From contig BJKQ01000043.1 in the NCBI GenBank assembly GCA_006538405.1, forward strand, positions 1 to 64,000: a stretch of DNA of 64,000 nt, written 5' to 3'. The stretch is from Hansfordia pulvinata (taxonomy: Eukaryota > Ascomycota > Sordariomycetes > Xylariales). The position numbers and the translations under genes are program-made. Numbering within the stretch: the stretch's first letter is position 1; every line of letters starts with the position of its first letter. The notes beneath the pieces were generated by a model. It did no database searches. It was not told the DNA's origin and saw only the letters and a list, made by a program, of their open reading frames with translations. Below, in pieces: positions 47,415 through 58,266 of this stretch.

Positions 47415-49118
47415 CATCAGGCTTTCTTCATGAATGGGCTCCCTCAACCTCGTATCGCTCTGGCGTTCACGGATGGGTTTCAAATAAGGTATCCACGGAT
47501 ACTTAGCAGGATCGGGCTAAATTCCTGTGTGCTGTGACGACCTGGATTCTTTCCTAAAAAGACTGCAGAGCTGGTCTGAGATTTATGCTCGGATCGCACA
47601 TCCGAAAGGTCGCCTGTCGGTAGATTCTGGGCAACTTCCATCATTACATGAGGGGACTGGAGTACTGAATAATATAGGCTGTCGTCAGAAGGTATGCTCC
47701 CTTCCAATAAGAACTTAAGATACTTGAATTGATCTCTGAGGTAATGGATGACTAGACATTTAAAAACCCTGTGTCCTTAAAACCAAAGCCAGTGGTTTGC
47801 AGATACTCCGCCGCCAATGAGCTGGCCTTCGACATAGTTAAGGCCAGATCAGCCGAGTCTTCGAAACAGCTTTCTAGGTATCGGAATTTCGAAGTCTATT
47901 CTCATATTCCTCGTTTAGCATGTTGATTGAAGCTTCATCGCTGGCCCTCAACTATCATTCGAAGCCAGGATTTTTGGCGCGTTCCTCTCTTGTGTGAATG
48001 AATCAATAGCGGAAACTAAAAATTCATGATTGGAAGATGGTCTATGACCATTCATATGGATGAACACTGGGTTCTTATGCTGGTACGTGCTTTTTAGCAA
48101 GTTCTATTCACCTCTTCACTGCTTGCGAGCTCTCTGTCCCCGCTCCTCTGTCTCTTGCTTCCCAGTACTAAGCCCAAATCATAAGACTTTTAATCCCTAT
48201 ATTTGGCTTCGCGAGGCGTTGCTAGCTACCAGCAATGGTTCACCATCCTGCGCGCACCACCATTCGCCCAAACACGGACGTGCTCCGTGCTTCGTTGGCG
48301 TCACTCGCCTCGCTAGTTCCGCCGTTGCCACTTTATTATTAACTCGCCAGATCGAAGCTACAGCCCAAAGTCCCCGAAATTGCTTCTGGACAAAGATGCC
48401 TAGCTGCAACGTGCTAGATTACCTTCATCTGGAATTTTTGTCACTAAATTCACGCTAATTGTGCCACGTGGGCGAGGATCTTTCATTTTCCTTTCGGGGT
48501 TGAGCCCTCTTTCTCCATTTGATCCCTGCAATGGCAAAGACTATTCATTGCACGAGCCTGAACTTCTCAAATCATGCATCGCATGACAGATTTTCTCTCA
48601 CCCATGGCTAGAACACAGAGATGGGGGCAAATTTGAGGGGCGTTCCGCGCGCAAGACTAGGACCTATTTTCAGTATTTGACGCTCTTCATGCAGTGAGAG
48701 CGAGCCACCGTTTTGGCCGACTTTTGCAGTGAAAGTTCAGGGTCCTCTTTATGGTTAGGGGGAGGATTAATTCTGCCCTAAATGGCCCTTAAAAGCATGG
48801 TAGGCCCCTCTTTGTAGGTCTGGCACCCACCTTTAGCTTCATTCCATCTGTCAATCAAGGATGTTCGGCGCGTCTTGTACGAGGGCCAATTCCTATCGGG
48901 GGCGGGGGCAATTACTATATATATTCTGAAGCCCGACGCCTTCTTAAAAAGCTAACCTCATACGGGGTCGGAGTCAACTGGAAGACACGCATAAGGGTCC
49001 CTGGGTGTACTGTTCAACTTGAAATAACAGGCCTTATTGAACAGCTACAGTATGCAACGAAGATGGAAAGCAAACACCTAAACCATTTCTATCCTCCCGG
49101 ATGTCTCTGGCCCTCACA
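47415..49118. other. No supported gene
   Basis: The longest frame (48060-48458, +) has no motif. Nothing recognised. Confidence 0.4.
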
Positions 49119-49127
49119 TATTATAAG
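49119..49127 (+). promoter_or_regulatory. TATA-like box
   Basis: TATTATAAG about 75 bp before the ATG at 49199 and only about 6 bp before the ATG at 49133. That spacing argues that transcription begins after 49133 and translation starts at 49199. Confidence 0.5.
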
Positions 49128-49198
49128 CTCTCATGTCCACGACGCCCCAACTCGGTGTTGATTCTACAAATTTCTACTGTCTCGCCATTTCAGTAACT

Positions 49199-49648
49199 AT
49201 GAACCGGCGGTTACTGCTGTGCATTCGCCTGGCAGTGGTGCTCGTCAGCGCGGGTAGCTTGTCGGCCTGGAAGGTCTTCGCCTTCCCACGCACCGACGAC
49301 GGCTGCGAGGGGACGCCCAGCGAGACGACGACAGATAGGGGCGAGCCCCTTGTGGACTCAAAGTGCACGCGTTTCAGTCGGGCCATGGAGCTGTTCGGGT
49401 TCGAGGAAAATTACGACATGGGCCACTGCCGGGTCCGTTTCATGGACAACTGCTACGAGGGGAACACGCAGGTGGGCGAGACAATCACGAACTTTGACCA
49501 GTTGGGCTACGGGGATGACCCGTGGAGCCCGTGCATGAAAAAGCCTGACGGGGCGACGGCGTATGAGGTATTCGGCTGTAACCCCAGGGTGGCCTCGGCC
49601 ATGGAGGAGGTTGCGGAGAAGGCTAGTGAGATTCTGAACACTACTTAG
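49199..49648 (+). CDS. Secreted cysteine-containing protein, effector-like
   Basis: 149 residues if started at the internal ATG 49199, which gives a clean signal peptide (MNRRLLLCIRLAVVLVSAGS, cleavage near LSAW). The frame also opens at 49133, but that start would bury the signal sequence behind 22 residues. The mature protein has six cysteines (in DDGCEG, SKCTRF, GHCRVR, DNCYEG, SPCMKK and FGCNPR), is acidic, and ends in an amphipathic helix (ASAMEEVAEKASEIL). No introns. The family is not recognised. Size, secretion signal and even cysteine number suit an extracellular effector or defence-type protein, but the function is unknown. Confidence 0.7.
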   Translation: MNRRLLLCIRLAVVLVSAGSLSAWKVFAFPRTDDGCEGTPSETTTDRGEPLVDSKCTRFSRAMELFGFEENYDMGHCRVRFMDNCYEGNTQVGETITNFDQLGYGDDPWSPCMKKPDGATAYEVFGCNPRVASAMEEVAEKASEILNTT

Positions 49649-51489
49649 AAGTGAAGGGTGGCTTATCTGGAACGTGGAAATATCTATATATTTTGCTTCA
49701 GGAGAAATGTCCATATTGACAAGTGTGAACCATGTGAGCCGGGGGCACCGCCAGGTCGGACAGTGTCCACGCCGCTCTTATCTCCTCCAACTTCAGGTCA
49801 GGTTCAGGCTCGAAACGGCAGCAAACACACTCATTCACACCAAGCCAGCAGAATAGCAATCAAATCCAGCTTTTATCCATTTCCGTAATAGCAGCGTGAC
49901 GGCAACCCCGTTCATTTTCAGTCCCTTTACGTACAATAGCATCATAAATCCCAAGTGGTTTCGAGTAAACATGTCTCCATTCATTTCATTACCATGACAC
50001 TTTCGCATGATAACCAGATAATGCACGCTTCGTTGATGTTTATTCAATTCATCAAGTCATATTTATACTTGAGCATTCAGTTTTAACACCATACGCATAC
50101 ATAACCCAAATGCACTCTGATTAAAGCCCACTATTTGAAGCAGAAGCCACGTGAATTCCCAAACGACTCGTGCGTCTTCAACGCCAAATACAAAGATTAT
50201 CATATTTAACACTCCGCCCCCGCACAATCGCACTCTTATCTACCTCCTAACATCAGATTCGCCAGCCCAGAGGCCCCGTCGGCCGACCCAAACCTAGGCG
50301 TATTCCACATCATACACGAGCCTCGTCAACCGCGCCAAACCCACGTGGATTCCACACCACGCACATACATCAACATATGGAGTGAAAACATCCGGAAACA
50401 CAGCTGGTTCCAAATTTAATAGCATATATTATGTTGGATAATTCCCAGCGGCAAGATTACATGGTATGTATGTCAAAACCCAATATCATACCAATTTCAA
50501 ACCAAAACGCACAGGAAACCACTGAGACGGCTTGCATCACCGACCAGACGTCAACTTCACAGCGAGACACATCAGACCGACGTGCCCATAGGGACTAGGC
50601 ATTCGTAGAGTGTGTAAACGCCATGCTCCGCAATCGAGAGCTCAAGTCTACTAAAAACATCAACATACATGATGGAATAGTCATTTGCGACTCTATGATG
50701 ATCGGTAGTTGGCTCCCTGTCCCTTGCACCAGATGCCATTGGAAAGGTGCCACCTGCGCCAGACACGCCGGTGACAAGAAGTTAATGCAATGGGTCGTTC
50801 CGCGTCTGTATAAAACACTACACGGACAGTCTTCCAGCCATGTACGTCCCTGACCGATAATCAATTACATGATTAACGGTCAAGGATTATAACGGCCACC
50901 AACGCCCTCCTGGATATTGTCAGGGGAAGCCATTTCATTTTTCGCGACCCAGAATACAACGCCGGCGTCTGTTTCCTCTACTGCGATAGATGTGGTGCTG
51001 CTTCCCCCTTTCTTCTGGTCGCATATGAAAGAAAGACCGGTCAGGAATCGTTAGCAGCGGCTTTTGATGGACGATGGGTCATGAGCTCCGGAAGGTCGAG
51101 GCCTTAGTTCTGGTCGAAGTCGTTTCCGCAGAATTAAAGGCTTATAAGAGCGATACAGTAATCTCTTATAAGGATCAAATCTAAGGCGTTTATTACCCTT
51201 CACTTTTTCAATACAAGTCATCGTGCCGGACATCGATGAAATCTCACGCGAAAAAAAGGAGATATAAGCAGCTCTTACAGTTGGTGGCGTTTCAGAAGAT
51301 TGCCTCGTCGGAATAAGAGAAGAGGTATGCAAATTGTTTATATTTCCAAAGTAAATGGTGACACACCGGGCTGATGATAGATTGGATACGGATTCAGTAA
51401 ACTATTGCAATGACCCTGATCTTACGTCTAAAGCCCTCGAACTTGACACCTATAAAAATCCTAATTGCGACTGCCTTACAGATGCACGA
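49649..51489. other. AT-richer interval, no supported gene
   Basis: Only short, mutually overlapping frames (50572-50864 region, 51051-51332). Nothing recognised. Confidence 0.4.
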
Positions 51490-51620
51490 CTCCCGCAGGT
51501 GCGCCTCCCAGGTGCAGGTGCGCCTCCCGCAGGTGCGCCTCCCGCAGGTGCGCCTCCCGCAGGTGCGCCTCCCGCAGGTGCGCCTACCGCAGGTGCGACT
51601 CCCGCATGCGCGCCTCCCGT
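51490..51620. repeat. 15-bp minisatellite
   Basis: About eight copies of GTGCGCCTCCCGCAG, the edge copies with point differences. Being a multiple of 3 and stop-free, it stays open in several frames (reading AGAPP, QVRLP or RRCAS units on +), so the frame 51355-51726 over it is not evidence of a gene. Confidence 0.92.
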
Positions 51621-52039
51621 AGAAGATCATGCATTCACCCAATACACTCATGCTCAGGCAGTCCAAGTTCTATCGGACTCTCATTCCGTGACGCTGTGTC
51701 ATTCTGGCGTACACTTTGAAACGTAAAACATGCTTATGTAATTGAAAATAATAGAGAATGGCGAGCTTTCTTTGCCATCGACAGGGTATATATACGGCAC
51801 GATAAAGCTTTTTTCGGCTGCATAAAGAGACTGCATCTTTTATATTAAACTTCACGTTTAATCATTTACCGTGTTTATGAGAATCGATTTTCTTTTTGTT
51901 TCTTTTTAAACGTACGACTTCTCGGCTGTCATTATTGAAAGCTATAGCGCCTTAAATTGCTTCCGCGATTAACGAAGTGTCGACGGTTGAACTCCGGCAA
52001 CACATAAAGCTGCTCCACAGCCCCTTAGAGAGTGAAGAC

Positions 52040-53592
52040 ATGCGCCGTGATGGTATCCTATTTAACTATGTTATTATATCCCCGGCCCTAATCGACTCTA
52101 ATAGAAAAGGCCAGATAGAAAAACAGTATGGCCTCTTGGCCGGACTTTTAAATGGAGACGGAATCTGTGAAGATGATAGTCTCGTCACGAAGATGCAGGA
52201 TCCTCGAATTTTCTTCAACACGATGGCACCATCCAGCACGTTCATCTGCGGCGCCCAAGGTTCAGGGAAAAGCCACACGCTCTCGTGCCTCCTGGAAAAC
52301 TGCCTAGTTGCTTCTAGCGCTGCAGAGCTACAGAGGCCTCTCAGTGCCCTCGTTATGCACTACGATACATTCATTTCGGATGATGGTGGCTCGCCTTGTG
52401 AAGCGGCGTTTTTGTCGTCTATACCTTCGGTCAAGGTTCGAGTGATCTGTGCTCCATCAAATGCTGCTACCATCGAGGTAGTGTTTACTGTTATCGGCTC
52501 TTCGATGTGTTGTCAAAGCTGACAGCACTAGAGTACATACAAGCGCTTAGGCGTGGATGTCCAACCCCTTCAGATCAGAAGCGAAGATCTGAATAGCAAG
52601 AGAATGTTGGACCTCATGGCCTTCAACAACGAAGAAAACACAGCACCTCTTTACGTTCAGGTGATTCACCCAATTGTACGCGACATGAGGGTAGAGCAGC
52701 AGATGACCAACAGCCGCTTCGATTACGATGTGTTCAAGCAGCGCCTTCTATCCTCTAGCTTGTCTACAGCACAAGCAGCTCCTTTGCAGCAAAGACTAGC
52801 CCTTCTTGAAAGCTTCATGGCCCCCGTCCTGCCATCTGCTAGCAAAAAGGCCAAACATAAACGGCAAGCAGGAACCGATTGGTACAACGAAGTGAGTCAC
52901 GTTTCAACAGACTCTGATCGCATTGCTTATGAGATACAGCCCGGCATGTTGACGATAGTGGACCTCTCCTGCCCATGTGTCACCCCCGAAACTGCCTGCC
53001 TACTATTCAACATATGTCTGAGTTTGTTCCTCGAGCAGGAAATCACATGCGGCCGGGTTGTCGCGCTTGATGAAGCTCACAAGGTAGGATTCCATAAATC
53101 AAAGTAGGTGGCACTCAGAAATATTGATCATAACAGTACATGTCGACATCTCCAGAGTCAACAGTATTAACGAACACACTCCTGTCGACTGTGCGCCTGC
53201 AGCGCCATTTGGGAGCCCGCGTGGTCATTTCCACTCAAGAGCCATCAATCTCTCCCGCCTTGCTTGATCTTTGCTCAATGACAATTGTTCATAGATTCAC
53301 ATCTCCCGCCTGGATGCAGGTTTTGCATAAGCATTTGGCAGGATGGTCCTCTGATCCCAGTTCTTCAGAGAACGGGGGCAGTAATTACATGAAAAGCAAA
53401 GAATGGCATTTGCAGCTTCTCAGAAAGATTGTTTCGTTGAGAACGGGGGAAGCATTGATTTTCTCTCCATTTGCGATAGGAAATCTAGCAAGAAATGCTC
53501 ATATGGGGAACTCAATCCAGTCCGCTTACATGCGGGTTAGAATTCGGGCGCGTCTTTCATCAGATGGTGGGAGAAGCGTACTGGCCGAGTAG
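52040..53592 (+). CDS. HerA/FtsK-like P-loop ATPase (fungal family)
   Basis: Three exons, 52040-52477, 52532-53083 and 53137-53592, with introns of 54 and 53 nt, give 481 residues from the first ATG. Walker A is GAQGSGKS at residues 71-78. Walker B is VVALDEAHK ending exon 2 (about 322-330). Then come QRHLGARVVISTQEP (sensor-like) and CSMTIVHRFTSP. The block TIVDLSCPCVTPETACLLFNICLSLFL is characteristic of a widespread fungal P-loop family that I remember as uncharacterised; HerA-like similarity is inferred from the Walker spacing and the STQEP segment. The frame is open further upstream to 51977 (only a GTG there), so an additional 5' exon may exist. A TATA-like box lies at 51787-51794. No interruption is seen. 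Confidence 0.8.
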
Positions 53593-56500
53593 AGATCTTC
53601 GAATTGAAAGCAAACTTCAAATAACTTCTTTCTGTTTCAACCATATGTCCTGATACTGGTGACACATCTTTTTATTCCCACTTGTTAAGGTACTTGAGGA
53701 AATAATCCTCACAAAATTTATCGCGTGTACTGCCCCTGCTGATTGCAGTTGTATCTCGAAGTTCACCTTAGTATGCTGAATGATATGACTACCTGCATAC
53801 CATCCCGATTGTGCCCTCGGAACGCTTGCAGCCACCTCCCGTATCATTGGACGAAGCCGACCCATTTTTACAACACCCGGATCAAATTGAGCAGCATGTC
53901 TATCGCTATCAGTCTACATGGAGACCAGAAAACTATGGCGTAGTGAGTGGGTGAATTCCAACACTGCGAGAGCTCTTGATTTCCCTTTTCCTCTTTCTTC
54001 CTTTTGTGCAGACTTCACGGACAAAAAACATAAGACAGCAACAAGAGGAAACAAAACAATAGGCGTCGTTTTTTTTTTATATCGTGGAGCCCGCGATTCG
54101 TTGAGGCCTTGGTGAATGCAGCTGCAACTTAACATTGATGCAAACCCCAGCCGACCAGTTCACTTGATGGCTTCTTCCCTCGAACTCAAATCTTGGGCAC
54201 TATCATAGGAGCCAGTTCAAAAAATGTGTTAAATGCAGAAAGGAAGCCGCTCATAGATCTAATTCTGGAATACTGCAATCAGTATGGGCTGGAAGATTTC
54301 AATGAGTCGCCCTACCATAACATGGCCCACTTTGAAGTTTTTCTCTCCCAAGAAACATTTGATTTTGTGTACGAACTGCTGTGGTAGCCGCTCAACAAAC
54401 GTCACAATTTTGCCCTCAATATCCCTGGTCACCAATGCGTCTCTCCTTCTAGTTGACTCATCCTGACAAACATACTCTCGGTTCATCCCGTGCTCCGCGA
54501 CATTCCCCCAAACAAATTCGACGTGACGAACGACGATAACCCTGTCGTCGTGTGGCAGATCCTCCTTGCAGCCGATATAAGTAATAGTTATGAAACCATG
54601 ATGCCGGTGTTCACAAAAGCGAGACGGCAGAGATGGTTTCCATGCCGCAAAGGGAGCAACTCGTACGTTCTAGGGGCTACCTCGTCGCTATGAGCATCAT
54701 CGTCGTCCACATCTTCACCCAACTTTTCATCCTTCATTTATTCCACTTATTCGCCATAACCTGCCGTTACTCTGTCGTCGATAGCTCGTGGCAAGCTGTC
54801 GCCCGGGTTATGGCTGCTGAAATGCAACGGCTCTTTTGAGATGCCGACCTGGCAAAAGACGACCTGGTTGGGTCATGGTTACGGAGAGGGGCTTTTATCT
54901 TCCACCCCTTCCGGGACAATCAGGAACCAGACCAATATCGAGGAGCCGATAGTCAGACTGAGTCTCGCTCCGGATGGTTGGATTTATATTGGTGGCGTGT
55001 AGTGTAGCAGTAATAGGTTAGCAGACATACAGGTGCCTTCATGTTTGTGGTATTCTAAGCTCAATTCTAAGGTTAAATTTAACCATTCATTGTGACTTGA
55101 ACCATGGTGTTGAAAGTGGCATGGGAAAGATCCTTGGGGGCCGGCGCCGCTAGCCCAGAGACGCGCGAGAATCGGCAGCGATCACGTGGTCTTTCTGAAA
55201 AAGGAGTGTACGATCAAGTAATCACTATTTCCACGCCATTATTAATTGGCTCCGACGAACAGTATCAATCCTCCAAACAATATGATCCTGTCCTGCATAT
55301 TTCATGCTGCTATCGAGTCTCGCATATTCCCAAAAACTCAGTCACTGCTCTTATTTTGTCTCTCAGGAAACAGCATGTGCCCGGTGTAGTTGCCGTTCTC
55401 GTCGTGATAGATGTGAGCAGCCTGAGACTTGTTCTGAGCGTCCTGGGCCTCCGTTGCCAACAGGACTGTGACGTGGGGCGTAGGATCAGTGTGACTAGTG
55501 TGACTTGGGTTTCTATCAATGATTTCTTAGCATCTGATTTGACTTTCTTCAAGTACTGACTGAGCGTTCGACAGATGGGCTTGGCGGGGTGTGTTAAGGC
55601 TGTCCCTACTTCAAGGTAGCGACGGTGTACGGTGCTAGTTCCGCCGATTGATAAGTGGCTGTCTCCACAAGGTTGAGAGTCAGGTTCTTCAAGGTTTTGT
55701 TCTTGATGCGCTGAGTCATGCGGATCATGGCGCGAGGAATTGGCGACATTGTATGGGTACGAGAGCAAGATTCAAGCCGCGGGCATAACGTGAGGGGTGT
55801 GGGAAAAGGAAATGGTAGATAGCGGTGCAGGTTTGGATGTAGTGGCGGAACAACCAAAGTCGCGAGAACTCGCTGGGAGGATGAATAGATTGTGTGAGGA
55901 AGTTATGTAGGGTTGCAGTTCTGCTTCGTGTTTGAAGGGCTGACGTGTTTCTACTTATCGTGTTGTGTAAGAGTCGTGTCGCGTGGCATTTCCTGGCTGG
56001 TTTGTTCTGTTGAGCAGAGACCTAGTCGCATACAATAATGATTTATGTTGGCTCTAATCTGTCCAATAGCATGTAGGGCACAAAGGCTGACACGCTGAGG
56101 AGCCCAGTTAGCGCTGCGCGCGTGACAGGAAGATGAGAGTGGAGATGTGATAGTGGATCTTCGTGCTCCGTATGGGTCCTGCACGCGTCGCTCTCGGGAA
56201 AGCTAACCCACTCGAGAAAGACAGGCACCAATAGACATCGGCATCGCCCTCATATTGCGGACTTTCCAACATAGTTGCAAACAACCCTCACATCTTATCT
56301 GGAATCTAGCCGCGCGGCTACAGCGATCCCTCACAAACGGTCATCTCATTCCAGTTTCATCCTGAGTACCTTGTCGACTTTGCCACAGCGCGTGCCAACC
56401 AAAATGACAACATTTGGAAGTGACGGTCAAGATTCAGGGCCAACTCTGAAATTTTCGCGCCCTCACGAGTCGTCGTGACTGCCAGCGGATCCTGTCTCGT

Positions 56501-56815
56501 GATACACCCGCAGCATCGGGGGAAATAGCGTGGCGTCAAGTAAAACCAAACCTTTATGGTTGGCTGATCTGGATTATGCCCTAGCCCGATCTAGCAGCTT
56601 GTAGACCTGGGATGAAGATTTGGAGATAAATCAACCTGAGTCTAACTGGATCAGCACTAGGGACATTTCTATCGATCACCCTACGAAAGATAGCACGTGA
56701 CAACACTGATAGACGTGAATCATCTTCAATTTCATTCCATTGTCTACAAGAGTCTGATTTAACCTGCCGCCTCTTACTCCACACCACCAATTCCTGACCC
56801 GTTCTGGTATGCAAC
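53593..56815. other. No supported gene
   Basis: Candidate frames at 54193-54387 (+), 55104-55559 (+) and 55768-55310 (-) lack motifs, and the last two overlap on opposite strands. Nothing is assigned. Confidence 0.4.
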
Positions 56816-58266
56816 ATGCTCGCTCCGCGCATCAGGTCACGGGAAGCAACTAATTTTTTTCTTTTCAACCCATCTTTCTCTCCCAGCCGTCAGCTGTGTC
56901 ATTTCACGCGGCAAGTCTCACAAATGGCGCACGCTACGCTCAGGTGTGACATTGACGCTGAGCCTCTTCACCGATATCGACCAGGAGGATACCACACCAT
57001 CAAGCTACAGGATCATCTCAAAGATGGTAGATATAAAGTGATCCATAAACTCGGCTGGGGCGCCTACTCAACTACCTGGGCTGCCCGTGATCATCTGCAA
57101 GTTGGCCCATCTCAAATCCTGCACTTAAACACAATCTAATTTGGTCGAAGAATGAAACGATATGTCGCGATCAAAGTTTCTGTGGCAGAGAAGCAAGACC
57201 GTCGTGAGCTTCAAGTCTTACAGGCAATCTCAGGCTTGCCGGATAACGGCCACCCTGGGCGCGCCTTTCTCGTCGGATTGCTAGACAACTTTCAAGTCAC
57301 TGGGTATAACGGGCTGCACGACTGCCTGGTTTTAGAGCTTCTTGGACCAAGCGTATCTGATTTTGTTGACATGCACTGCCGTGAAGAAAGACTTCCGGCA
57401 GCCTTGGCTAAAGATGCCGCACGTCACGCTCTGACGGGGATCGATTTCCTTTCTCGTCACAAGATTACGCACGGAGGTGAGTTGCACAAGGCTCAGCTTC
57501 CTGCCTTGATATCACTGCTTACCGATAAAGACCTACACACCAGGAACCTAGTATTTAGTGCTCCCGATCTCGACTCTCTGGATGAGGATGCTTTCACGGA
57601 ACGTCTGGGAAGGCCTGAAATAGCTCCGATCAAAAGGTTCGATGGTACGCCGACGTCAAATCATGTACCACCCTACTTGGTCCGACCCTGTACAGGTTTG
57701 GCGGACAATCCTCAGACTACCTCCGGCTTCAAGATCGTCGACTTCGGTGAATCATTTCTCAATGGTCAGGCGCCCGACAAACTTAATACTCCCCTGGTGG
57801 TAAGGGCACCCGAGTCAATTGTTGGTGACACCGTCGATCATCGTGTTGACATGTGGAGCATGGCATGTTTAGTATGATTCACCCACTGCTGCACATTGGA
57901 GCGTCGCTAATCTCTCGTTGGAAGCTCTTTGAACTGGTGACTGGCCAGCCACCCTTCGATAATTTTTTGTTGACACCGGCCACGCTGCTTCCACAAATGA
58001 AGGAGTTTGCCACTGATGAGATCCCTGAGAGATGGATGAAGAAATGGCAGATACTCAGCGACTCAACACCAGTTGGTGAACCCACAACGACGTTGCAAGG
58101 GTGGTTAAGGGAGGTTTACGCCCACGATGATAGGAGCCCTGAGATTTTGGATCAGGATCTTGACAAGCTGGGTGATCTCGTAGGCCTTATGTTGAAGCTG
58201 GAACCATCACTACGACCAACCGCGAAAGAGATCTTGGATAGACCTTGGTTTAATTCCCGAGTGTAA
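56816..58266 (+). CDS. SRPK-like serine/threonine protein kinase
   Basis: Four exons (56816-57096, 57151-57476, 57531-57871, 57925-58266; introns 53-54 nt) give 429 residues. SRPK features: EPLHRYRPGGYHTIKLQD before the domain, glycine loop KLGWGAYSTTW (residues 78-88), VAIK lysine (99-102), catalytic loop HGDLHTRN (201-208; the Asp is split by intron 2), DFGES (273-277), RAPES (APE motif) and a C-lobe RPTAKEILDRPWF. Kinases of this class phosphorylate SR-rich or other nuclear proteins. Fungal genomes carry many divergent copies of unknown substrate. Intron 1 uses a GC donor (GCAAGT). An alternative start is Met37. The gene appears intact. Confidence 0.88.

Noticed and set aside
49133..49648. 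Longer 171-residue version of the secreted protein
   Set aside because: Would place the signal peptide internally, and the TATA-like box lies only about 6 bp from that ATG.
51355..51726. A 123-codon frame with Ala-Gly-Pro repeats as a secreted or structural protein gene
   Set aside because: The frame is produced by the 15-bp minisatellite; the opposite strand and other frames are equally open and there is no signal peptide or splice structure.
55310..55768. 152-codon minus-strand frame as a gene
   Set aside because: Opposed by an equally long + strand frame and without recognisable features.
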